Shown: piece after piece, positions 50,628 to 62,249 of the stretch
How the letters are laid out: the number at the start of each line of letters is the position of its first letter
Numbering within the stretch: position 1 is the stretch's first letter
The notes under the pieces: model-generated
The model's database searches: none
Told to the model about the DNA's origin: nothing
Seen by the model: only the letters and a program-made list of their open reading frames with translations
Assembly (NCBI RefSeq): GCF_963678635.1
Contig: NC_087071.1
Location: forward strand, 38,589,858-38,653,857
DNA length: 64,000 bases
DNA from: Symsagittifera roscoffensis
Lineage: Eukaryota > Xenacoelomorpha > Acoela > Convolutidae
Direction of reading: 5' to 3'
Position numbers and translations under genes: made by a program

Positions 50628-51700
50628 TGGCGCAGTCAACTACTGATTCGAACCTGCGGGGAGTACCCGCCTTCCGCCTTTTGGCCGAACCACACGGTAA
50701 AACCTCCCACCCATTGGAACAACGGGATAGACCAATTCCATCTGGCTATCATTGCGAAGGAAAATCTAGACATAGATAATCTTAAAGAACCAGTGGAAGG
50801 GGAGAAGACGTTACCGATCCTAGAAGGCGCCCAGGAGTCAGAAACTGACCAACAGAGGAAAGCTAGGGAGGCCAGGAATAAAGAGGTAATGCGAGTCTCC
50901 GAACACGCAGAAGAGAAAAGACTAGCAGAAGAGAAACGGAAGTTCGGAGAAATGAGGAGATATGGGGCCGACAAAAAAGTAAGATCAATTCTGTACTTGG
51001 CCCTAGGAGCCGAAGGAAAAAGAGTTTTTGCCCAAAAACATCCAAGGGTAAAAGTCCTAGGAATCTCATTGAAAGAGTTTTACGAACTGCTAGAATTGGC
51101 TTTTATCAAACCTACTAATATAACGTTTGAACGATACAAACAGCAGGAAACAAAAGGATAGAAAATCCTACGAACAATTTTGGGGCGCATTATCAGATTT
51201 AGCAAGATCGTGTGAAAATGGAATCAATGCAGAACAGGAGTGGATTAGAGACGTAATTAATTTTAACATGAAAAATTGTGACTTACAACGTAGACTACTT
51301 TCGGAATCCTCAATCGAATGGATGCACTCAACCAAGCAATCATCGACGAAAAAGGCTATTATAAACATCTTAAACTAACAAATATGACTAGCTCATTCAA
51401 CACGACAGGAAGTAGTGGTAGAGTGTACAAAAATTTTAATAATGTAAAAAAGGAACCAAGCCTGAACATAGAAAGATCAAATACTTGTATGAAATGCGGG
51501 AATGCGTTTACCGAAGGTCATCTGAATGTGTGTCCGGCGAAAGAAATTGTTTGCAATGTCTGTAAAAATAAAGGACCATTTGGAAGACTGTGTAAATCGA
51601 AAGGAAGAAAACCCGCTGTGAATACTGTAGATGAAACTGTAAATAGTCAGAATTGTTCTTATTCCCCAGAAGATCTTCAAGCAAGAAGCGAAGAAAATTT
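50627..51700 (+). pseudogene. gag: Gag region of the 6.5-kb element, broken
   Basis: The ATG at 50627 spans the LTR/primer-site junction (MAQSTTDSNLRGVPAFRLL). A frameshift near 50705 moves the reading to the 50793-51161 frame (a charged coiled-coil-like stretch, ARNKEVMRVSEHAEEKRLAE), then shifts again near 51140 (YEQFWGALSDLARSCENG) and near 51320. Two zinc-knuckle-like motifs lie at about 51488-51595: CMKCGNAFTEGHLNVC and CNVCKNKGPFGRLC; in the second the usual His is replaced. Three frame breaks make Gag dead. Confidence 0.8.
50628..50645 (+). promoter_or_regulatory. Primer binding site
   Basis: TGGCGCAGTCAACTACTG begins directly after the LTR; the TGG matches the CCA end of a tRNA. The last base of the LTR plus TG makes the first ATG of Gag. 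Confidence 0.75.
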
Positions 51701-52180
51701 TTGCGGAGTAATCAACGCGTGGACCGAAGAGGAGATAATTGACAACGATGACTATTTCGTTGTTAACATCAGAAAAATATACGATAACAATGGCTTGGAA
51801 ACCAAGAAATTAGTCAACATCGGACTGGGAGACGATGCGATACTTAACTTGAACATCCCAGTGGATTCTGCAAGCCCAGTGAGCTTCCTGAAGCAAAACG
51901 TCCTACACGAATTGAAGTTGAGAAATCCACAATTGAAAATACAGCCGGTAGAGAAGAAAACTAGGGAACTATACTGCGGGTTTACCAACGACACAATCAA
52001 CATCATCGGGAAAGTGATAGTAAGATTACAATCCAATGGATGGATCGCGGACTAAACTCCAATTTTTATCACTTCTGGACATGAAAGGAACATTCTGGGA
52101 AACTACAATCTACAGAGAATTGGAATCAAGATAGCTCAACGACAGCCTCTACTACCCGTCAACAACATATCACGCCCAGA
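51700..52180 (+). pseudogene. pol: Protease region of the 6.5-kb element
   Basis: In the same frame as the knuckles, the retropepsin motif is PVDSASPVSFL (at about 51857; DSA in place of DSG or DTG). A TAA at 52053-52055 interrupts the frame, which then continues in phase to RT. Confidence 0.75.
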
Positions 52181-53500
52181 GTTGTGTAAGTTAAACAATA
52201 ACTCAGACACAATTCTTATTCTGTATCATAAGTACAAAGGATTATTTAACAGAGTTGGGAAAATACCATCGGACAGAAAAAATACACATTTTCACTCTCC
52301 ATTCAAACCTATCCAAACCAAAGGTAGAAGAGTTTCCCTGCATTTACTAGATAATGTAAAGATGGAACGAAATAGAAGGGAAAAAGAGGGGCATCTTGTG
52401 AAGCTAAACAAAAGCGATGACGATTGTTTCATAAGTCCAATAGTGATTACAAGAAAAAAAGACGGTAGCATCAAGTTGGCATTAGACTCGAAACTATTAA
52501 ATAACCAGATATTCAAAAACAAATATCAAATGCCAAACATACATGAACTGATAGACAACATAGCGCTCCAACTGTCAAGCAAAGAGTCAGAGGAAGTTTG
52601 GTTTAGTAGCGTAGATCTAAAAAATGCGTACAGCCAACAACAATTATGTACAGATACCAGCAAACAGTGTAACTTCAGTATTGTGGGGGGCGAAACCACC
52701 GGGACCCATAGGTTGTTAACGGGATTTTACGGACTGGGCGATATGCCAAACGATTTCCAGAGGGTGATGGATTCATTATTGAAAGACATTCCTTTTACCA
52801 ATTGTTATATCGACGATTTTTTTTAATAGCTTCGAAAGGTTCATTAAATGAACACAAAGCGATACCAACAAACAATTTAAACATTTTGGACAACAAGAAT
52901 ATGGCGGTAAAATTAGAGAAATGTGCATTCTTCCAAAAAAAAATAGAGTGGCTAGGTTTCAACATATCAAACTCGGGCGTGAAACTATTGGTGGGAAAGT
53001 CAGATTCGATTAAAAAACTACCAAACCCCAAAAATATATCTGAACTTAGGTGTTTCTTTGGGTCGATCAATCAGTATATGAAATTCGTCCCAAACTTGTC
53101 ATCTCTAAGTTCTCCCTTACGACCACTTCTCGTAAAAAAATTAGTTTACCAATGGAAAGACGAGCATACGAAGGCGTTTGAAGAACTAAAACAACAGATA
53201 GTTAACATCACAGAGAACAATCATTTTGACATAAAAAGGATGTCAAGACTTGAGACAGAAGCTTCTCATAGCAGCCTGGGAGCCACCCAATAACAATGGG
53301 ACGGGGAGAATTGGTTAACAATAGCATTCGCTTCCCAATTTTTAAATAATCACGAAAGTAAAAATTCGACAATTGTTGGGAGTAGTCTGGGCGACGGAGC
53401 ATTTTAAAAATTACTTGTATGGTGCTGAGTTCGAAATCGTACCGGACCAAAAGGCATTGCTATCAGCACTAAATGCAAATCAGAGTAAAAAACTATGCAC
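52181..53500 (+). pseudogene. pol: Reverse transcriptase and RNase H region, broken
   Basis: RT palm blocks are clear: SPIVITRKKDGSIKLALDSK, WFSSVDLKNAYSQ and the catalytic YIDD at about 52807. A frameshift follows at once in a T-run (52817-52824), so the thumb and connection (CAFFQKKIEWLGF) are read in another frame to 53293. RNase H begins at ETEASHSSLGA, with Glu where an Asp is usual, and is cut by a stop at 53291-53293 and another near 53404. Confidence 0.85.
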
Positions 53501-55500
53501 AGCAGACTAACCCGTTGGGTAAACCGACTTTTACCATTTAATTTCAAGATCAAACACATACCGGGAAAAGAAATGGGATTTACAGATTTATTGATGAGAT
53601 TACCTTCAGGAAAAGCACTCCCAACCTCACACTATGATAGCGAATTTGTAGTGGCTACAGTACAAAAGATTGTAGAAAACCTCTCTGTATATAGTGATTG
53701 CAAAAAGAACGAATTGTATAATCCAGTGGATGTAAATACGATCAGCAACTTGGATTGTAACAATCCAATGGGCGGAAAGAAAGAATTATCACTAAGCATC
53801 CAACGGTCGTTCTTCTCGAATATTCTGAACTACGTAAACGACACGGTTAGAATTTGTAACTCCAATCGCTCACGTTCAGAGTCCTGTACAAGCGGTTGCG
53901 TTCCACTAAACTTATCAAAGTTTGACTTCAATTATTTTTTTTATCAGATTAAAACCTTTTTTTATTTTTCTTGCCCAGTCAATACTTTCAATTAATCAGT
54001 CGTTAAATTCAGATAAAAAAACAGTTGCAAGAACTCATTAGATCGGTTAACTTGCTAAAACTTTCCCTCAGGGCAGAAAATAAAGGAATTTCGTTGAACT
54101 TCAATAACGATACAATGTCAGATTTACACAAGAAACTACTTGCCAAGTACAAGGGAGATCTCAAATTACCAGACACTCCACTATCCCTTACAAATCATTG
54201 CTCAAACAAGCTAATCAAACTGATGACAGACGAACACAAAATCGTCAAGGATGTGAAGAAGGCAGTAGAGGAAGGCAGACCATTGGATAAATTCGGAGCC
54301 AACCTAAAGAACTTTCCGAGAGACAGTCACGTTAAAGAAGGATTGGTATTTAACGATAAGAAATTGATAGTACCAGCAGCTCTAAGGTCGCCATTCCTGT
54401 CATTACTGCATGAAACACACCCAGGACAGTTCGGGATGAAATCCTTGGCAGAGAACATTTCGTGGCCACATCTATACAGGGAGATTTACTATCACGGGAA
54501 AAATTGCATCCAGTACATGAAGGCCGGTAAGAACCTAAAAGTGATATTAGGAACAAATAATACGGAGAAATTACCGATTCTGACCGAACCAAATTAAGAA
54601 GTAGATTTAGACTTTGCGGTTCCATTGGACAAAAATTGGGTAACTCGAAATACCTTTTGTTATGCATCGATCGCTTCTCAAAGTTCCCGTCAGCAAAAGC
54701 AATGACCAACAACTCGGCTTCTTCAATTTTATCTTTCATGACAGATTATTGCCAACTTCACGGATTTCCAAAGTCTATTAGAGCCGACCAAGGGTCATGT
54801 TTTACTTTAGAAACTTCTTCTCGCAGATTTTAGAAACTTCTGCGAGAAGAACAATACTAAATTAATTTTATGTACTGTTGGGGATCACAGATCCAACGGA
54901 GCCGTAGAACGACTCATTTACACTGTTAAAGCTAAACTTCTGGCAATGTCGTTTAACGAACCAAAACCAGATTTAAATACGGCTATTGATAAAATCATCT
55001 GGAATATTCGTTCGACGAAACAATCATCCATTGGATGCTCTCCTTTTTCAAAACATTTTAATAGATCCCCCAACACCTTTTGGAAATCTCTGGTTTCTCA
55101 GGCGATTAGTTTAGATAAGGAGAAGTCAATACTATCAAAGGATAGAGAACAAGACTGGGGAGCAGACAACGCGTTTGAGGACGGCTATCTGGAAAACATA
55201 GCATCGGACAAAAGAGGGTATGAGAGCGACCCTTCGGATAAAGCAGACAGAAACCTCCAGCGAGCCCCACTGTCAAACCCGTTCAGCCAAGGAGGTAACT
55301 GGTTTAGGAAGACAGTTAACCGGAGGGAAGGCGAACCATACTTTAGACCATTGGGGGAAAGCCATTGTCAGACACGAAGCACACAGTTACATTAGATAAC
55401 GGACATGTGATCAGAAAATATGACTTAGCTTTTAATAAAACCCAACCGTCGGTCCCTGTTAATTTTCGGCAGTACCGAATCCTCAAATTAACAATCATGA
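53495..55500 (+). pseudogene. pol: RNase H end and integrase region, broken
   Basis: At 53495 HSRLTRWVNRLLPFNFKI and HIPGKEMGFTDLL end RNase H. A spacer is followed by the integrase: HETHPGQFGMKSLAENI and CIQYMKAG (the zinc-finger region, where one of the Cys positions reads Tyr), LDFAVPLDKNW with the first catalytic Asp (after a stop at 54595-54597), RADQGSCF with the second, and AVERLIYTVKAKL with the Glu (about 54905). A short duplicated segment (TTTAGAAACTTCT at about 54806 and 54829) disrupts the core. The tail (RREGEPYFRPLGE) ends at 55395. Confidence 0.85.
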
Positions 55501-56310
55501 TTTAGCAGGCAAGCGAAAAAGAAAATCCCCGTCGAAGAGACCAGACTCAAATGCAGGAGGCCCACGTCGCGTTACCCACCAACGGGAGGAAAGGCAGATG
55601 AAAGGAGGAGAACCAACACCCCGATCACGAAATGTTCTAAATCTACGTTTAATAATTTAGATTCATCGCTAGAGTTAGACCTTTGGTATAAAGTGATTGA
55701 CGATTACTTGGGTACGGACGCGGAAATTGTATGTAATACACCGACTGTTAATTTGCATAGTGATTTAGATCAGCTTAGAAGTACCTTATCAAGCCAAATG
55801 ATCACACAGAGAACGACCACTATTCCAATGGGCACAAGCGATGACCCAATCAGATTAGACATCTCTCCGGAGAAGACATTGGCATTGGAGACGCCAAAAC
55901 TCCGGTATCCATCAAACCCCGTTCAAGAACAAATCCAGGTCCCCCTAGATTTTACGGAGACAGGCGTTTCATTGACCAAGTGACGCTTGGAACGGAGACC
56001 ATCAGTGTAGTAGACTCCGATGATGAACCTCTAATTACGCTCTCCAGCTCAAAGAGCCCACGGACTCAAACAGTTTATTCTACGGCGTCCCCTTCAGATT
56101 ATTTGACACCAGTTGAAGATATATCTTTGCACCCAACACTGGTGGCGGAAATCACACAAGGCCCCTCCTCAACAACCATTTCTCGAACAACAAAGGTCGC
56201 GAGTTTACCATCTCCATTGGTAGAAGTTGGTACGAACATTCAGGATGATGACGGCAGCGACATATCCTCAGGCATTGATGCAGATGCAAGGAGGGAAGGC
56301 CGATAGCTTT
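55500..56310 (+). pseudogene. 3' region ORFs of the 6.5-kb element
   Basis: Two frames, 55693-55983 and 55980-56306, are Ser/Thr/Pro/Asp-rich (for example VDSDDEPLITLSSSKSP and DGSDISSGIDADARREG), overlap by a few bases with a shift of frame, and probably made one disordered C-terminal extension of Pol or a separate product. There is no signal peptide or membrane segment, so it is not an envelope. Confidence 0.5.
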
Positions 56311-56707
56311 CACGACAAATTTAACGCCACGATTTGAAACTCTAAAAACTTTTAAACTCGTACCATTATACTTCTTTTATTTGCTTGAGCTTCTATCCAG
56401 TGGATTACCCATTTTTATTTAGTTAGTGGTTTAGGTTAGTTTTTCTTATTTGTATAAATGCCACATAACCCCAATTGTACATTCTTTGTAGATATCTGAG
56501 TAAATTTGTAGGTATATATGGCCTGTATATATTACCATATAATCACCTCCATTGTAATTTTTACTCTCTGTAAATTTCCTTTGGTGCTAAACGAGGTTAC
56601 ATTTTGTTTCAACTTTGGCCCTGGTGGAGCGATGGGGGAATGGAGTATATGAGTGATATTGGCTACATCGAGGAGCGGGCAGATATAAATTTTTGTACAG
56701 TGGGGAA

Positions 56708-56919
56708 TTTTGTGATTTAGTACTTTATTATATTGTAACCTTGACCTTTAATGTTTAATCAAGTACCAGTTAATGTACACTCTACGAAGTCCATTGGACT
56801 TCGAGTCACTAGTTGCACTTTTTAGACCACAGTCAGTTTTAATTCACACACTACTTTTTATTCTGTTTTAATCTTAGTTAGATATCTTAGTTACCAGTGG
56901 TAAACCTATACTTTTATTA
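56708..56919 (+). repeat. 3' LTR of the 6.5-kb element
   Basis: 212 bp, matching 50416-50627. It is followed by the target duplication CCTGC at 56920-56924. Confidence 0.9.
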
Positions 56920-56924
56920 CCTGC

Positions 56925-57328
56925 TAAGTATCTTTCCATGAAATCAAGGACATCAGCAAAAATTTAAAGTTTTTGAAATTCCTTTTTGCTCACACAAGCT
57001 TTTTTTGAAAAAAATCGTGCATGACAAAATTGCGTTTTTCAGTGCATAACTTAGTCCACAATCAGCTTTTCGCACAGAAGAACCAAAAATAAAAATGACC
57101 TTTTTGGTGTGGCGCCATATTTAGTTTTTTTTATTTCAGATAAAAATAGAAGTATCCATATGACACAAAATACAATGGAAGAGTTTTAAAACAAAATTAG
57201 TTAGAGGTAGAAACAATCGGACCACTTAGAAAAGTTGAGTATTGTTATAAAAAATGTGAGATTTAATCTCTACGTACGTTTGTGAATCTACAATTGCAGC
57301 TTATCTGGGGATGCTTAGTAGTATAGTA
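56925..57328. other. No gene seen
   Basis: AT-rich flank of the LTR element; no ORF or repeat recognised apart from the split-frame possibility mentioned for 50260-50415. Confidence 0.4.
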
Positions 57329-57481
57329 AAAGTGGCTAGGAAAATGACCACTTTTAACCCCCCCTTTTTTCGATGTGCCGTTGTACTTACCACTTTTTAA
57401 CCCCCAAAGGGTTAAAACCCCTACTTTTTCGGGCACGCATGTTTTAAGGGGGGTTAAAATTGGTAATTTTCCAGCCACTTT
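57329..57481. repeat. Small foldback (MITE-like) element
   Basis: About 150 bp with nearly complementary arms: AGTGGCT...GGAAAAT and TTTTAACCCCCC on the left, GGGGGGTTAAAA and AGCCACT on the right. A nested pair (GTGCC/GGGCAC and CCACTTTTTAACCCC) lies inside. TA lies on both sides, as expected for Tc1/mariner-type MITEs. Confidence 0.75.
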
Positions 57482-57960
57482 ATGGAAACGGGAATGGCAT
57501 TAAGTTTTGGTTGGTGCATGTTTTCCCTTCTAAAGTTTGGGGGTATTAGCTTGTTTACATGTAAAATGACGTTATATACCTATTAGATGCAACCAAACTA
57601 TATGGTATATAGAAAAGCCAAAATTTTGGCAGCGTAGCTTAACTGTTGGCTGCGGTGATCGATTTCCTTCAAAAATGCATGTTTTATTGCTGAATCTCGA
57701 AGAAAGGAAAATTCGTCAAGTGCGGCGGCCACCACCTCTATTTGGGCAAAATGAATGATCTATTTGAACAAAATAAGAATGACTTGCCCGAAAATTGATG
57801 TTGACGAAAGGATTGGTGGTAATAATAAAAATAATAATAAACAAAATAAAGAAAGGGGGATGTTGAGGAAGGGGACTAAAAAAATAAAATTTGGTTTTAT
57901 AAAAAAACCTCTTCTTTATAAGAAGAGGTAAGAATAAATAGAGGCTGCTGGGCTGTTCAA
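57482..57960. other. No gene seen
   Basis: AT-rich, with an AATAATAATAAA-type run at 57812-57850. Confidence 0.4.
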
Positions 57961-58242
57961 TCAGCACCAGCAGATCAGAAGCCCTGTAGGCAATCCAATC
58001 CCGAGGGCGACCACGTCCCTGAGTTGCTCAGAGAGGAGTTCCCACTCGGGCGACCCAGGGACAAAAGTCCGGGGAAGGGGTTTCCCCTTGGCCCACTGGC
58101 GCGGTTTGACCCAGAGCTCCTTCACCACTAAAACCTCAGGATCGGGCCCAGCCTTATATCGCACGTGAATTTCCTCAACAGGAATGTTTATGAGCTCTAG
58201 TCCCCCAAAAGGGATTTTTACAGTTTCGATGTATGATGGCAT
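57961..58242 (-). CDS. Unrecognised 93-aa ORF, probably an exon
   Basis: The base composition is clearly more GC-rich than the surroundings, with regular protein-like content (VEEIHVRYKAGPDPEVLVVK, then KELWVKPRQWAKGKPLPRTF and GSPEWELLSEQLRDVVALG). The ATG follows TTTGCTTGTTTTAG, a good splice acceptor, so it may be the last exon of a longer gene whose other exons lie at higher coordinates; no AATAAA is obvious downstream. No family is recognised. It may be a host gene or part of an old mobile element. Confidence 0.5.
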   Translation of the reverse strand: MPSYIETVKIPFGGLELINIPVEEIHVRYKAGPDPEVLVVKELWVKPRQWAKGKPLPRTFVPGSPEWELLSEQLRDVVALGIGLPTGLLICWC

Positions 58243-58880
58243 CTAAAACAAGCAAATTAACATTTTAAATCACATGAAATTGTTCATCAAATAAAAATTT
58301 TTGGAACAGCAGGTTTCGGAAGGTGATAATTGTGCTAAACTTTCCCTGAATTTTCTCCGAGTTTGAAATACGCTTATCACGAAAACACAGACAGAATAAA
58401 TTGTACTTTTAGCTGCGTGTTATTTTCAACCAGTTTAGAAATTTTGAGTTTGATTTGGAAACAAAAATTGGTGAAAATTTTTGATTTGTCAAATACTACT
58501 TTTAAAATTGACTAGATTTGACTTCTTGTTTGACTTTGTCACTAAGCTGATTGTAAGAAAAAATAAAGCGCTGACTGAAAATTTATGTTTACTAAAACGT
58601 TAAAAATATATGAAAAAGGCTGATGGACTAATTCAATGTATATCACCGAGTTGTAGATATCAGCTGTTGGCATCTAAACGGTTACTTTTATTTCCACTGT
58701 TTTAAAATTCAGCAGGCTCAAAGAGTGTTGGAAAAAATGAAATTGGAAAAACGTAGAGTTACCTCAACAGACTTGGAAATCAATCATGAGATTTATTTGA
58801 CTGTGAAAAAAACCTATACGGAAAATTCTGACTATACGGAAATTACTTTCGGGCTGCATGTTCTCTGTTTTTCTTTTCCA
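58243..58880. other. No gene seen
   Basis: AT-rich, probably intronic or intergenic, ending with a splice-acceptor-like TTTTCTTTTCCAG before the next coding stretch. Confidence 0.4.
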
Positions 58881-58881
58881 G

Positions 58882-59888
58882 TGAAAACGAATTAAATTAT
58901 GCCGTAGCTATTAAACTTAGACCATATGGAGGTCCTATTGGCATAGACGACTCTTCCTTGGACAAATATTTAAAAGATTCAAAAATACTACGTCTGCATG
59001 CAATTTTACATGACGCTGCAGGTTTTGTTGACGAAGTTTACAACACAGGTCCCACTTACTGCTATATGTTACCCTGGAAGTGTAACAGCAGTCTGATTGG
59101 TCATTTGAGCGGTATTACTTTCTGTTTATTCGTCAAACTAACCAGACCAGAACTCTATCAGTTATTAGAATGTTGAGCGAACGACCAGTCGTCATTGATT
59201 TGGAAGGATTTCGCTATAAAAGAAGTACCTTTGTAGTTAAAGAAATAGCCATAACGACTTCTGAATATAGCGACTCTCTTATTTTTCTACCTCCAGTCCC
59301 TTTCAACTCACTACCCAAAGCTGAACAAAAAGCGTACAACTGGTTAACACAATACTTGCACGGAATTCACTGGGAAGGCGGAGATTAATTATATTTAAAC
59401 CTAAATCAGATTATTCAAAGTTTTGTTTTAGAAATCCTAACGCTGTATTTTACGCCAAAGGAAAAGAGAAGGCTGAACTCCTTGCAAAGTACTTGGATCG
59501 AGAAGTTGTGAATCTTGATGAATTGGGTTGCCCGATTGAAAACTTACATTTAAAGAATTATCCATCTTGCAATAGACATTTACAACCTAATTATAACTCA
59601 AGGAATCACTGTTCCNNNNNNNNNNNNNNNNNNNNNNNNNNNNNNNNNNNNNNNNNNNNNNNNNNNNNNNNNNNNNNNNNNNNNNNNNNNNNNNNNNNNN
59701 NNNNNNNNNNNNNNNNNNNNNNNNNNNNNNNNNNNNNNNNNNNNNNNNNNNNNNNNNNNNNNNNNNNNNNNNNNNNNNNNNNNNNNNNNNNNNNNNNNNN
59801 NNNNNNNNNNNNNNNGCTTAGCTTATGGAATCGCAATAAATATTTGTGCTATCTGCGTTTTGTACTGCGTGAAATCGAACAGTTATAG
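58882..59888 (+). pseudogene. Broken gene with a DxE motif, exonuclease-like by inference
   Basis: After an acceptor (CTTTTCCAG), the plus strand is open in the first frame without an ATG (NYAVAIKLRPYGGPIG, HAILHDAAGFVDEVYNTGP, YCYMLPWKCNSSLIGHL) to a TGA at 59174-59176. A second frame from the ATG at 59170 gives RPVVIDLEGFRYKRSTFVVK to a TAA at 59386-59388. A third from about 59437 gives RNPNAVFYAKGKEKAELLAK, then LDELGCPIENLHLKNYPSC, running into the N-gap; a final piece ends at 59888. The IDLEGF segment could be a DEDD-exonuclease-type DxE motif; this is inference. Frame changes may be one stop plus frameshifts, or tiny introns, so decay is likely. Confidence 0.5.
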
Positions 59889-61830
59889 TCATAGATAAAA
59901 TCGGAACTTCAGAGAATCAGAAAATGGGATAGATACAATCTTCGAGCAACTATCGAAGCGTGAGTTCGGCAAACTTTGCAATATGCCAATGGCTGTCGCA
60001 CTGCTGTGTACTGCAGGCAGTATTTGATCTAATAAAGGCAGTATTTGATCTAATGAATCACTCTAAAAATGGTTATCGTGTGATGCAAAAATATGTGTAA
60101 AACACACGAATTTTCGGTATAACGAATGATTTCACAGGATAACAAATAACCGTGTGCTGAAAAATCGTGTGATAAATCTAATGTTGCAAAAACGCTACTT
60201 GATTCGTTATCATGGGTTTCCGACAAACTGAGTTATGAAAATTGAATCTCAAATGATATTAAGATTTTTAGTGCCATTTGAAGACTTAAAATACGTGAAA
60301 CGATCTAGATTAGAATTCTGACTTTTTAAACTTACTCGTGTAAACTTATCACACAAATTAGTTTTTACTAACTTTAATGCACTCACTATCATTATAATCA
60401 TTTGCTGTTGCTTTAAGAAAAGTGTTTAAAAATTTCAGGTATCAGAAAAAAGGGGGAAAATTGTGCAAAACCTGCTTTAATTAGTCGTTTTACATATGCA
60501 AAATTGAAACTCATTTATCCCAGCTCAATAAAATTCACTCGCCCAATTTTTGCAGTCAAAACAAAATGAATGCTTCCTTTGTTCATGGTGCCCATTTATT
60601 GATATAAAAATAGCCATTAAAACAAAAATACAGCAATTGGATGCTTTAAGAACAATTTTAAGCTAGTAAAACTATCATCATTTTAGGGGTTGTGTGTTCA
60701 TAAACACGGCGAGTTGAGTTTCTAATATTGCTTCAATTTTTTTATTCTAGTCCTTTTTTAAAACCAGGTTGTCTTGTATTGTGAAAACCATAAGTATGCT
60801 GAGTTTTTATGCTGTGGTGGCACTCTTCGGGCGTGCTGTTTGCTTGTTGAGTCATGTAAATGGTTTCTTACGGGCATGCATTTTCATTTTGTATCAGGTT
60901 CACGATTAATCAGATGCTGGAAAAAAGTGTTTGTTTTGTTCTTGTTCCTTTTTAGCTGAAGATAATTCTAAGAATCACGTTGGTGCTTGTTTTATGTGCT
61001 ACGGGGCTCTTTTTTGGCTTTGCATAATCGATGAGTCGCCTAAGTGGCTTCCTTCGGCCGTGTTTTGCCAATCGACTGCTTTCTCAAAACACTGAGAAAC
61101 TTGTCTGTTCTATTCTGTTTTCACGGCGATTTTTTTGATGCATCCTAACGCTTTTTAGTTTTTACATTACCAAATGATGTCTGCTCATATACTTATAATC
61201 ATGTGCCGACAAACAAAAAATTGTGTACCGTCTTCTGAATTGTCGGTGCAAGGAAGCACACATATTTGTAGCCATTTTCAAAATTTTTCGTGTTTATTTG
61301 CCCGATTTGTGTCGCATTTTTTACACGATTAATTGTCTACTTTTTACAAGAAAAGTTTAATTTTGTCTTGTAAAAAATACATTAGTAATTGTGATAATAG
61401 TACAAGGTTCCTTTTACACGATAAATTGCATAATTTTCACACGATTTGTTGAAAAGTTAGATGATTTATCATGTGAAAATTTTTTTTCGTATGTTTAACT
61501 TGATTACTCGTGTGATTTTTACAGGACAAATTTCCGGTTTTTGTGTTAAACTACACGATTTTTTGTGTAAGTCATACGACACAAACTGTGCAAAGTTACG
61601 CGAAAAAATTATGTAATTGGCTGAAATATCGTGAACTTTTTGTACCGAGTGAATGTTAGCATACGACACGGTTTTAGAAGGAAATTGCGGCATATGATTT
61701 AATTGGTCTAACGAGTAAACTATGACTGTCTATAGCAGACTTGTTAAGCATAGCGCAACGTGGATGTCTGTTTTTCGTTAATGTTTTTCTAGGAGACGCA
61801 GATGCGATTAACATTTCTGACGATGAGACT
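59889..61830. other. No gene; cluster of TCGTGTGA/ACACGA words
   Basis: No convincing ORF. Words of the type TCGTGT, ACACGA and CACACGA recur often at 60070-60360 and 61320-61680, and probably represent old MITE-like repeats. Confidence 0.4.
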
Positions 61831-61832
61831 AG

Positions 61833-62034
61833 CATTACGAGGCCAAACTGTGCACTGGATAGGCGCACAATTTTGTGTCTATATGATCCTGGATTCCATA
61901 GACAAGTCTGTAAACATGTTAAAATTTTGTCGGAACGATCAAAGTGAATGAGAGAACAAAAGAAGAACAAAGGGAGCGTCCTTGTTGCGGAATCCGCTTA
62001 CAATGCACAAAATGCACAGTTTGGCCTCGTAATG
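61833..62034. repeat. Inverted repeat with 22-bp perfect arms
   Basis: CATTACGAGGCCAAACTGTG plus CA at 61833-61854 is repeated in reverse complement at 62013-62034. The bases between match in reverse the segment at 46970-47175. It is a dispersed element of unknown type. Confidence 0.75.
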
Positions 62035-62249
62035 AGTGCAGGTTTCCGAGAAATCTTGATTGGATTCTTTTTAGAGACAATTTTCACTGAGTATTTGCGA
62101 AGACTGTTGGCGAATTGAATCTTCCTTCTTCGCTCTGCCTGTTAAATTCTATGAGAACGATGACCCGTGCAACCAGTTCTGAACCCGGTTTTCTCGAGGC
62201 TTGCACTGCAGTCAGCATTCGTGCGACGCTGGCAGGTTAAAGGCTATGG

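Larger units (their letters stand above)
50416..56919 (+). mobile_element. 6.5-kb degenerate Ty3/gypsy LTR retrotransposon
   Basis: 212-bp LTRs at both ends (about 16 differences by eye, roughly 7-8 percent), 5-bp target duplication CCTGC (50411-50415 and 56920-56924), primer site after the 5' LTR and an AG-rich tract (CAGTGGGGAA) before the 3' LTR. Coding on the plus strand runs Gag, zinc knuckles, protease, RT, RNase H and integrase, the Ty3/gypsy order. At least six stops or frameshifts make it non-functional. It is unrelated in sequence to the 18.9-kb element. Confidence 0.95.
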
